DNA of 10,260 nt, taken from assembly GCA_017529175.1 (NCBI GenBank), contig JAFXNX010000083.1:1-10260 (forward strand), read 5' to 3'. The stretch comes from Clostridia bacterium (GTDB lineage: Bacteria; Bacillota_A; Clostridia; Oscillospirales; CAG-272). Below are positions 4,876 through 10,260 of the stretch, one piece after another. The notes under the pieces were generated by a model that had not been told where the DNA came from, ran no database searches, and saw nothing but the letters and a program-made list of their open reading frames with translations. How positions within the stretch are numbered: position 1 is the first letter of the stretch; each line of letters opens with the position of its first letter. Both the position numbers and the translations under genes were made by a program.

Positions 4876-7137
4876 ATGGATTTCGTAAAAAGACCGGTCG
4901 CAATATTCTGCTTCGGCTTCACATCATCCTTCTGCCTTTTTGTCAATTTTACAAATATCCCGCGCGTCGCGTCTCTCGTTATATCTTTGGCGGTATTTGC
5001 CGCCTTTTTGGTTTTTTCGTTCGCCGCGCGTCACGTTTCAAGAACGTTCTTTCGCCGCGCCGCTCTTGCGGCGGCGGGAGTCGCGGCGGCGATAGTATTC
5101 GCGCTCGCAGTATTTATTCCTTCTATGGAGAAATACTCGTATCTTGACGGAAAAGACGCCGAGGTCTGCGGGACCGTGATACGTCAAATATGGACGTCGT
5201 ATAAAAACAGGTGCTACGTGCTCGAAGTTTCCTCCGTCGACGGGAATGACGACAGCTTTAATATCGCCCTTGTCACGGAATCGGAGCTCAAGGCGGGAGA
5301 TGAAGTCAGCGCGAAGTGCCGTATTGATAAAATTGAGAATACCGACGATGACTTTGACTCTGTAAAGTATTATCTGTCGCTCGGTATCACGAGGAGCGCT
5401 TACCGCGACCGCGTGCTTATCACCGGCAAGAGTTCATCTCTTAAGATCGCGTCGTCGAAGTTCGCGTCGGAAATATCGGAGCGCATCAAAGAAGGTATGC
5501 CGGAGGGGTCCGGCAGTATCGTTTGCGCCGTGCTTCTCGGTGATCGCGACGACATACCCGCCGCGTACAAAAGAGATTTTTCAAGGATCGGTATATCTCA
5601 TCTTATCGCCATAAGCGGAATGCACGTTTCGTTTATAGCTGCGGCGCTGTTTTTCATTCTGAAGAAGCTTCGCGTTCCGAAGAGGATATCATACGCTGTG
5701 ATTATCCTCTCGCTCGTATTCTATACGTTTCTGACCGGCTTTACGCCGTCGGTCGTCAGAGCGTCGGCGGTATGCTGTCTTATGTGTCTTATATCGGTCG
5801 CGGGGATCAGCTATGACGGGCTCAGCGCGCTTTCTGTCTGCGGGGCGGCAATGCTCGCCGTCGACCCGTATTTCGCGTTCAGCGCGGCGATGATAATGTC
5901 GTATAGTGCCTGCGTCGGCTGCTTTGCGGCAGTTTCGGTCATAAAGAAGTCGGGCGTCTCGCCAAAGCGCTCCGCGCCGTTTGTCAAGCGCGTTTTCAGA
6001 AGGCTTGCCGAGAGCGTTATTTTCACTGTGACCGTTGTGATATTCACTCTTCCGGTAACGCTGATCTATTACGACAGAACGTCGCTCATATCGCCGTTTT
6101 CCAACCTCATATTTATTCCGCTCTTCAGCGTGATCCTTTATCTCGGCGCGCTTTGCGCGATATTCATACCGGTACCGCCTCTGTTTGCTGCTGCGTGCTT
6201 TGCCGCGGACAAGGTTTGCGCTGCCGCGTCCAGTCTTGCGGGGGTGATCTCGAAGACAGGCGGGATTACGGTTATGTTAAACTATTCCTTTACGCCGTAT
6301 TTTGCGGCCGCCGGTGCGGCGGCGATGATATGTCTTGCGACCTTGAGGAAGAAATACTTGAAATACGCGGCATTTTCGCTCGCGGTATGCGTTGCGGGAT
6401 ATCTTGCGGCGGTTTACGTTCAGCGCGCAGACTTCGGCGCAAGCGTGAAGTTTATCCGCGCGGGAAGCGATACGGCGGACTCGGTCATAGTCTCGTCCGG
6501 CGGGAAAGTTCTTTTGTGCGACACGGCGGGCGATGATAATATCGCGTTTTCAAGAGGGCTTGCGGCTCTCTCAAAACTTCATTTTGACACGATCGACGCC
6601 CTCGTCGTTTCCGATTATTCAAACAATTCCGTGCTTCGTCTCGAAAGTCTTTGCGATTCGTACTTTATCGACAGGGTGTACCTTATTGCTCCGTACGCAG
6701 AGAACGAATACTATTTCAGAGCGCTCGAGGCGCTGCGCGATACGGATACGGATTATGAAGTTATCGAATGTCTGCCGGAAACTCTTCGCTTTGACTCGGC
6801 GACTCTGTCGTTTGTAAAGTGTATCGATGACGGCTCCGGAAAATGCGCGATATGCTTAAAAGCGGAAGGCGCCTCGTCGTCAGCGCTTTATCTTTGCGAC
6901 GGCTGGACGTCGCGAAGGTCAACGGCGCCGTCTATTTTAAAAGACTGTTCTTTCGTCGTTTTCGGCGCGACGGAAGGGGTGCCGAAAGATAGCTATTCGA
7001 TGTCGCTGCCTTATGATTTTGATGCAGCGTACTCGTTTACGCAAGGCGCTCACATGAGCGGTATCAACGCCGTGTATTATCCCGGGCAGGAGGGTATTTT
7101 TATACTTGACCTCGACAAGAAAGACGGCGGGTCATAA
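4876..7137 (+). CDS. comEC: ComEC/Rec2 DNA-uptake channel with degenerate C-terminal metallohydrolase domain
   Basis: 753 residues, typical family length. Two or three N-terminal helices (about 7-82) precede an extracytoplasmic DUF4131-like region (about 88-190). The Competence domain (about 210-520) shows LLGDRDDIP (220-228), GISHLIAISGMHVSF (239-253), TGFTPSVVRA (287-296), DPYFAFSAAMIMSYSACVG (330-348) and SPFSNLIFIPLF (406-417). ComEC carries single-stranded DNA across the membrane during natural transformation. The C-terminal region (about 524-750) keeps the metallo-beta-lactamase framework (VLLCDTAG at 545-552, the strand at 574-578, LYLCDGW at 671-677), but the metal motif is replaced by SDYSNNSVLR (579-588), so each ligand position of the TH.D.DH signature is changed. 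The HH motif is also gone (VVFGATEG, 694-701). GGAGGGG at 4865-4871 is the ribosome site. The family call is confident; hydrolase activity of this copy is unlikely. Confidence 0.93.
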   Translation: MDFVKRPVAIFCFGFTSSFCLFVNFTNIPRVASLVISLAVFAAFLVFSFAARHVSRTFFRRAALAAAGVAAAIVFALAVFIPSMEKYSYLDGKDAEVCGTVIRQIWTSYKNRCYVLEVSSVDGNDDSFNIALVTESELKAGDEVSAKCRIDKIENTDDDFDSVKYYLSLGITRSAYRDRVLITGKSSSLKIASSKFASEISERIKEGMPEGSGSIVCAVLLGDRDDIPAAYKRDFSRIGISHLIAISGMHVSFIAAALFFILKKLRVPKRISYAVIILSLVFYTFLTGFTPSVVRASAVCCLMCLISVAGISYDGLSALSVCGAAMLAVDPYFAFSAAMIMSYSACVGCFAAVSVIKKSGVSPKRSAPFVKRVFRRLAESVIFTVTVVIFTLPVTLIYYDRTSLISPFSNLIFIPLFSVILYLGALCAIFIPVPPLFAAACFAADKVCAAASSLAGVISKTGGITVMLNYSFTPYFAAAGAAAMICLATLRKKYLKYAAFSLAVCVAGYLAAVYVQRADFGASVKFIRAGSDTADSVIVSSGGKVLLCDTAGDDNIAFSRGLAALSKLHFDTIDALVVSDYSNNSVLRLESLCDSYFIDRVYLIAPYAENEYYFRALEALRDTDTDYEVIECLPETLRFDSATLSFVKCIDDGSGKCAICLKAEGASSSALYLCDGWTSRRSTAPSILKDCSFVVFGATEGVPKDSYSMSLPYDFDAAYSFTQGAHMSGINAVYYPGQEGIFILDLDKKDGGS

Positions 7138-7711
7138 GACCCTTGATCCCGTCGAAGGACATTACGCCTATCATATCGGAGATCTCGGAAAGCGGGATCT
7201 TTCTGTCCGAACGGAACCACATCTGGTAGACTGATACCATGCCGGAAATACCGTATTCAAGCGCGATGTCCGCGCTATTCTCGTCAAAACCGAGCCCGGA
7301 GCAGATCGCGCCTTTTGTTTTCTCTTTTATGATCGACGTGATCTTCGTCGTTATATCTACGTTTTCGCTCATATTAAAGAGGTTGGAAAAAAGCTCGAGA
7401 TCGCTGTTTATCATCAAGTCGATGCGGTCGAATATCAGTCTCGAGTCGTCAAGGCAGGAAACAAGGTCGAGATTTGCGAAGCAAACGTCGAACTTGTCGA
7501 TAAGCTCGCGTTCGACTTCTTCGATGACTTCGTATATCCCGTTGTAATAGTTGTAAAACGTCTTTCTGTTTATGTTGGCGCGCTCCGCGATATCCTTGAC
7601 CGTGATAAGGTTCAGGTTCTTTTCGGCGAGCAGTTCCGTAAAAGCGCCGATTATTGCTTTTCTTGTTCTGACGACTCTCTTGTCAGCGATCTGTTTTTCA
7701 TTCTTTTTCAT
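7100..7711 (-). CDS. TetR/AcrR-family transcriptional repressor
   Basis: 203 residues. The DNA-binding domain (about 13-60) carries the TetR signature with recognition helix, ITVKDIAERANINRKTFYNYY (36-56). A helical ligand and dimer domain follows; VYQMWFRSDRKIPLSEISDM (161-180) resembles the DhaS-like TetR C-terminal type. I chose the ATG at 7711, with a GAGG ribosome site at 7725-7722. The open frame continues upstream to 7930, but that stretch crosses the promoter and operators and contains no regulator-like sequence. The 3' end overlaps the comEC 3' end by 38 bp. The gene is divergent from degV, and two copies of a CACATGTG-centred element lie upstream, one in its own promoter, so autoregulation and control of degV are likely. 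The ligand is unknown; a fatty-acid-derived effector is a reasonable guess from the partner. Confidence 0.88.
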   Translation of the reverse strand: MKKNEKQIADKRVVRTRKAIIGAFTELLAEKNLNLITVKDIAERANINRKTFYNYYNGIYEVIEEVERELIDKFDVCFANLDLVSCLDDSRLIFDRIDLMINSDLELFSNLFNMSENVDITTKITSIIKEKTKGAICSGLGFDENSADIALEYGISGMVSVYQMWFRSDRKIPLSEISDMIGVMSFDGIKGLMTRRLSCRGQV

Positions 7712-7757
7712 ACCGTTACAGCCTCGTTTCGTGTTGTTAAAGCCAAAATACGCCTCA

Positions 7758-7773
7758 TTTTGCACCACATGTG
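7758..7773 (+). promoter_or_regulatory. Candidate TetR operator, copy 1
   Basis: TTTTGC, two bases, then the palindrome CACATGTG. It matches copy 2 (7835-7850, opposite orientation) at 14 of 16 positions with identical spacing; the palindrome centres are 69 bp apart. This copy lies in the untranslated leader of the TetR gene, about 40-60 bases after the predicted start of transcription. Outer arms CCTCA (7753-7757) and TGAGG (7772-7776) form a further partial dyad. Confidence 0.55.
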
Positions 7774-7805
7774 AGGTATATACCGCACTTATCAGAATAG
7801 TGCCG

Positions 7806-7833
7806 TTGCATTGTACCGTATTTATATTATAAT
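7806..7833 (+). promoter_or_regulatory. Candidate degV promoter
   Basis: TTGCAT (7806-7811), a 16-base spacer and TATAAT (7828-7833). The -10 is perfect; the -35 matches 4 of 6 and the spacer is one base short. Transcription would start near 7840, inside operator copy 2. It shares its AT-rich core with the opposing TetR promoter. Confidence 0.5.
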
Positions 7834-7855
7834 ACACATGTGTGGCAAAAGTCAA
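7826..7855 (-). promoter_or_regulatory. Candidate TetR-gene promoter
   Basis: On the minus strand TTGACT (7855-7850), an 18-base spacer and TATAAT (7831-7826). It would give a leader of about 108 bases before the ATG at 7711. The spacer contains operator copy 2, the classical arrangement for an autorepressed TetR gene. Confidence 0.6.
7835..7850 (-). promoter_or_regulatory. Candidate TetR operator, copy 2
   Basis: On the minus strand this reads TTTTGC, two bases, CACATGTG, the same element as copy 1. It sits in the spacer of the predicted TetR promoter and immediately after the -10 box of the predicted degV promoter, so a protein bound here could block both. The core extends to the 10-bp palindrome ACACATGTGT (7834-7843). 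Confidence 0.6.
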
Positions 7856-7913
7856 CAGATATATTGCCGCGCGGTCAATGTTATATAATTTCATATAATA
7901 TTTGGAGGAGAAA

Positions 7914-8783
7914 ATGCTGGTTTTATTCACGGATACCGATACCGATCTCTCGCCGGAGATGGCGAAGGAGTACGGTTATAACCTTATAAGCATGCCGTAC
8001 AGCATAGACGGCAAGACGACATATCCTTACGTTGACTTTGACAAGTTTGATTCCCACTCCTTCTATCAGTCTCTCAGAGACGGCGCGCTCCCGACTACGA
8101 GCGCGATAGGAAAAGAGCAGTACGAAGAGTATTTCGAGCCGCATTTTGCGAACGGAGACGATATTCTTTACGTTCATTTTTCAAGAGCGATGAGCGCGAC
8201 TTTCGACGCGATGGACAAAGCGGTGGCGGCGCTGAAGGCGAAGTATCCCGAGAGAAAGTTCTATGAAGTGGACACCAAAGGTATAACGATCGTAAGTCTC
8301 AACATAGTTCTTGCGGTCGGAGACCTTTATAAAGCGGGAAAGAGCGCGGAGGAGATAGTCGAATGGTCAAAGACCGAAGTCGACCGTTTCGCGGTATATT
8401 TCTTCGCGGATGACCTCAAGTTCTTCAAGCACAGCGGAAGAGTTTCGGGTCTTGCGGGCACAATGGGAACGCTTCTCGGCATCCGTCCGATAATATATAT
8501 GGATGAGAACGGCAAGATGGTAAGCATCGGCAAGGAAAAGGGAAGAACGAAAGCGCTCGAGCGCCTCGTTTCCTACGTCGAAGAGCTTTCCGTCGATATA
8601 AAGGATCACCGCGTGATAATCGGAGACGCGGATTCGCGCGAGATCGCCGATACCCTTGAAGCGATGCTTCGCGAGCGTTTCGGAGAAGACCTCGACATTA
8701 TCCACGCCGAAGTCAATCCCACGGCGGGCAGTCACTGCGGTCCGAACACGATCGGCGTAACTTTTTACGCAAAGCACAGATAA
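7914..8783 (+). CDS. DegV family fatty-acid-binding protein
   Basis: 289 residues. DegV (FakB-type) proteins bind a fatty acid and present it to the kinase FakA for phosphorylation and entry into phospholipid synthesis. Family signatures are seen in order: FTDTDTDLSPEMA (5-17, a variant of the usual TDSxxDL), PTTSAIG (60-66, the fatty-acid carboxylate loop), HFSRAMSATF (88-97, a variant of SSxLSGTY), FFKHSGRVSG (170-179), GTLLGIRPII (185-194), GRTKALERL (210-218) and GSHCGPNTIG (272-281). I chose the ATG at 7914 because GGAGGAG at 7904-7910 is an excellent ribosome site directly before it; an upstream in-frame TTG at 7902 overlaps that site. It is divergent from the TetR gene and probably controlled by it. 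No fakA-like gene is in the window, so its partner kinase must be encoded elsewhere. Confidence 0.92.
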   Translation: MLVLFTDTDTDLSPEMAKEYGYNLISMPYSIDGKTTYPYVDFDKFDSHSFYQSLRDGALPTTSAIGKEQYEEYFEPHFANGDDILYVHFSRAMSATFDAMDKAVAALKAKYPERKFYEVDTKGITIVSLNIVLAVGDLYKAGKSAEEIVEWSKTEVDRFAVYFFADDLKFFKHSGRVSGLAGTMGTLLGIRPIIYMDENGKMVSIGKEKGRTKALERLVSYVEELSVDIKDHRVIIGDADSREIADTLEAMLRERFGEDLDIIHAEVNPTAGSHCGPNTIGVTFYAKHR

Positions 8784-8792
8784 GAGTATTTT

Positions 8793-8818
8793 CGGCGCCG
8801 CAATCCATACCGGCGCCG
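8793..8818. terminator. GC-rich hairpin downstream of degV (possible terminator)
   Basis: CGGCGCCG at 8793-8800 and again at 8811-8818 pair as an 8-bp stem with a 10-base loop, starting ten bases after the degV stop. The following sequence is CTTATATATAG, AU-rich but not a U-run, so termination efficiency is uncertain. Its position between degV and the next promoter supports a transcription-end role. Confidence 0.5.
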
Positions 8819-8858
8819 CTTATATATAGAATTATTTAAACTATATTTAAATATAATA

Positions 8859-8887
8859 TTGACAAGAACGTGTATTGATGGTATAAT
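8859..8887 (+). promoter_or_regulatory. Perfect-consensus sigma-A promoter for the tandem lipoproteins
   Basis: TTGACA (8859-8864), 17-base spacer, TATAAT (8882-8887): an exact match in both hexamers and spacing, preceded by a very AT-rich stretch (8820-8858) that could act as an UP element. Transcription should start near 8894, about 39 bases before the ATG at 8933. Confidence 0.85.
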
Positions 8888-8932
8888 CTATTATCATTTT
8901 TTATCTTGATTTGTGAAAAAGCAGGAGAATGT

Positions 8933-9466
8933 ATGAGTAGAATCACCAGGACATTTGTTTTTGTCCTTACGGTCACGCTCACATTAGGAGCACTTGCTTC
9001 CTGCGGCGGCGCCGCCGATGCCGAAAGCGATATGTATCCTGAAACCGATCCCCCTAAGGACGGCAAAGAGGTGACGGGCGAGACTATGGAATGGGGAGAT
9101 ATAACGGTCCTCGTTCCGGAAGGTTATGAGTTCAAAGGTGGAGACGTTTTCGATCCCGACGACTCGAAATTTTTCAGCGTAAAGAGATCAGACTTTTCGT
9201 ATTTTGATTTTCAGGTACACGACGGCGAAGACTCTGCAAAGGGCAGGGTCGATCAGAACAGGACTCTTTACACAAACGGTCAGCAGGACGCGGAGGTAAC
9301 GTACAACGGTATCACCTGGAAGGGCTTTTCCTACGACGCTATGGGAACTCCCGCATTCGAGCTTTACGCGGTCATAGGCGATATGGCGATCAAAGTCGCG
9401 TCGAGCGGATTTGACATAAACGGTTCAGTCGCAGAGGCGATCCTCGGATCCCTCGCTTCTAAATAA
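8933..9466 (+). CDS. Small lipoprotein of unrecognised family, copy 1 of a tandem pair
   Basis: 177 residues. Signal peptide with hydrophobic core (8-22) and lipobox LASC, so lipidation is expected at C24. A short low-complexity acidic linker (25-50) leads to a globular domain (about 53-177). I do not recognise the family. The domain starts with WGDITVLVP (54-62) and GGDVFD (69-74), and ends with WKGFSYDAMG (129-138), LYAVIG (144-149), SSG (157-159) and AIL (169-171). All of these recur in the next gene. The start is the ATG at 8933 with AGGAG at 8923-8927; the upstream in-frame TTG at 8906 would extend the protein across the ribosome site and spoil the signal peptide. First gene after a consensus promoter, 22 bases before its paralogue. 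Probably a substrate-binding or envelope-associated protein; function unknown. Confidence 0.87.
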   Translation: MSRITRTFVFVLTVTLTLGALASCGGAADAESDMYPETDPPKDGKEVTGETMEWGDITVLVPEGYEFKGGDVFDPDDSKFFSVKRSDFSYFDFQVHDGEDSAKGRVDQNRTLYTNGQQDAEVTYNGITWKGFSYDAMGTPAFELYAVIGDMAIKVASSGFDINGSVAEAILGSLASK

Positions 9467-9488
9467 AAACTTAACGGAGGGTAACAAA

Positions 9489-10016
9489 ATGAAGAAACTT
9501 ACCAAAATTCTTGCACTCGCTCTTATGATGGCGCTTGTCGTAACCGTATTCGCGGCATGCGGCGATAAGAAAGAGGGCGCTGAGACCGCAGACAACGCGG
9601 GCGAAGCTGCATCGGCAAAAGGCGAAACGCAGACCTGGGGAAACATCACGATATTCGTTCCCGATGATTACAAGCTTACAGGCGGCGATATGTTCGACGC
9701 AGAGAACCCCGACAAGCTCACTCTCAACACGAAGAGCGACAGCTCTTTCGAGTACGTTATGGTTTCCGCAAACTTTACGGAAGACAACGCGGTGATGAGC
9801 CTTGATACGACACGTGAACTCAACGAAGGTTGTGAAGACGTTGAGATCACTGCAGGCGCCAACAAGTGGACCGGCGTTGCTTACAATTCTCTCGGCGTTG
9901 ACTGCGTAGCTCTTTACGCGCAGATCGGCGAAGGATATGTTGTACTCAACAGCTCCGGCATGGGCAAAGACAACGCTTCTCTCAAGGCGATCCTTGAATC
10001 CATCGTCGTAAAATAA
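9489..10016 (+). CDS. Small lipoprotein of unrecognised family, copy 2 of a tandem pair
   Basis: 175 residues. The signal peptide is the classical MKKLTKILALALMMA type with lipobox FAAC; lipidation is expected at C24, the same position as in the first copy. A Glu/Ala-rich linker (25-47) precedes the domain, which aligns to copy 1 throughout: WGNITIFVP (50-58), GGDMFD (65-70), WTGVAYNSLG (127-136), LYAQIG (142-147), SSG (155-157), AIL (167-169). The middle (about 71-120) is the most diverged part. The ribosome site GGAGGG (9476-9481) is strong and well spaced, so this copy may be translated better than the first. Co-transcribed with copy 1. No hairpin with a U-tract follows; an IS3-type element begins 25 bases after the stop. 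Function is unknown. Confidence 0.88.
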   Translation: MKKLTKILALALMMALVVTVFAACGDKKEGAETADNAGEAASAKGETQTWGNITIFVPDDYKLTGGDMFDAENPDKLTLNTKSDSSFEYVMVSANFTEDNAVMSLDTTRELNEGCEDVEITAGANKWTGVAYNSLGVDCVALYAQIGEGYVVLNSSGMGKDNASLKAILESIVVK

Positions 10017-10040
10017 GATTTCAGTGCTGAATAATTCTGA

Positions 10041-10062
10041 TGTGACCCCGAAAGTTTAGACA
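10041..10062. repeat. Candidate terminal inverted repeat of the IS3-family element
   Basis: 22 bases beginning TGTGACCCCG and ending TTTAGACA, resembling the GACCCC...GACA ends common in IS150-group elements. The 3-4 bases outside it (CTGA at 10037-10040) would be one copy of the target duplication; the other copy is out of view. Confidence 0.65.
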
Positions 10063-10073
10063 AAAATAGATAA

Positions 10074-10260
10074 TTAGATTGAAAGTGAATGAGTTCGGAA
10101 TTGGACCGGGCTCATTCCATTTAGTTTAGTAGAGATTCTCTCGTTGTTGTAATAGTCGATGTAACGAATCAATTCATCAATGAAAGCGTTAACGCTTTCA
10201 AATTTTTCGCCGTAGAACATTTCGACCTTGAGTCTGCCGAAGAAATTTTCCATGGCGCCG
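10074..10260 (-). CDS. IS3-family transposase (OrfB), C-terminal part
   Basis: The last 62 codons of a DDE integrase-type transposase; the 5' part continues beyond the window. The reading GAMENFFGRLKVEMFYG (first full codon at 10259) followed by ELIRYIDYYNNERISTKLNG and MSPVQFR is the standard IS150-type C-terminus. The glutamate in MENFF is the third acidic residue of the DDE triad. The stop is TAA at 10076-10074. The visible part has no frameshift or stop, so the element may be intact. It is convergent with the lipoprotein pair. Confidence 0.9.
   Translation of the reverse strand, partial: GAMENFFGRLKVEMFYGEKFESVNAFIDELIRYIDYYNNERISTKLNGMSPVQFRTHSLSI
10181..10200. repeat. Perfect 20-bp palindrome inside the transposase gene
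   Basis: TGAAAGCGTT followed by its exact reverse complement AACGCTTTCA, coding for ESVNAF on the transposase strand. It could be a protein-binding site or fold as a cruciform, but it may simply follow from the codons used. Confidence 0.6.

Larger units (their letters stand above)
10041..10260 (-). mobile_element. IS3-family (IS150-like) insertion sequence, right end, truncated by window
   Basis: A transposase 3' end reads leftward and is followed, 11 bases past its stop, by a candidate terminal inverted repeat at 10062-10041. The outer end starts with TGTGACCCC and the inner end finishes with TTTAGACA, the usual TG...CA form of IS3-family termini. The left end and the second repeat lie beyond the window, so completeness cannot be judged. 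Confidence 0.85.

Noticed and set aside
7712..7930. N-terminal extension of the TetR protein by 73 residues
   Set aside because: The extension crosses both operators and both promoters, has no TetR-like content, and a sound start with a GAGG ribosome site exists at 7711. Known TetR proteins start a few residues before the HTH, as here.
10181..10200. Catabolite-response element (cre) for CcpA
   Set aside because: The half sites TGAAAGCG and CGCTTTCA resemble cre arms, but they are separated by extra bases; a cre is a 14-bp site with overlapping CG centre. It is also inside the transposase gene, not near a promoter.

Overview
The window looks like a chromosomal segment of an uncultured anaerobic Bacillota (Clostridia, Oscillospiraceae/Eubacteriales-like). 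This rests on purine-rich GGAGG-type ribosome sites, TTGACA/TATAAT promoters, short AT-rich intergenic gaps in a moderate-GC genome, and the gene content: a CotH-family kinase, a DegV fatty-acid-binding protein, ComEC, XRE and TetR regulators and small lipoproteins with LxxC lipoboxes. No RNA gene, CRISPR array or phage region was seen.

Layout. (1) 1-223: the first five codons of a leftward gene and a divergent promoter region. (2) 224-3936: a rightward three-gene operon under a consensus promoter, encoding a membrane-anchored CotH-like kinase with a His/Ser/Arg-rich cytoplasmic tail, a metallo-beta-lactamase-fold lipoprotein of the ComEC C-terminal type, and an XRE-type HTH-TPR regulator. 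A strong hairpin terminator closes it at about 3939-3987. (3) 3991-4806: a leftward polysaccharide deacetylase without a signal peptide. (4) 4876-7137: a rightward ComEC/Rec2 DNA-uptake channel whose fused C-terminal metallohydrolase-like domain has lost its metal ligands. (5) 7100-8783: a leftward TetR-family repressor, whose 3' end overlaps comEC by 38 bp, divergent from a DegV protein. Two copies of a TTTTGC-N2-CACATGTG element lie in inverted orientation in the intergenic region, one of them embedded in the overlapping promoters. (6) 8859-10016: a perfect consensus promoter driving two tandem paralogous lipoproteins of a family I do not recognise. (7) 10041-10260: the right end of an IS3-family (IS150-like) element with the 3' end of its transposase.

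How the parts may work together. The first operon places a probable extracytoplasmic kinase, an extracytoplasmic metallohydrolase and a possible TPR sensor-regulator under one promoter, suggesting an envelope or spore-surface function under local control. The TetR/DegV pair looks like a self-contained lipid-responsive switch. The tandem lipoproteins look like a recently duplicated, strongly expressed surface pair. The points most worth following are the dead hydrolase domain of ComEC next to an intact stand-alone relative, the CotG-like tail on the CotH kinase, and the twin operator. No wholly new system is demonstrated; these are testable hypotheses.
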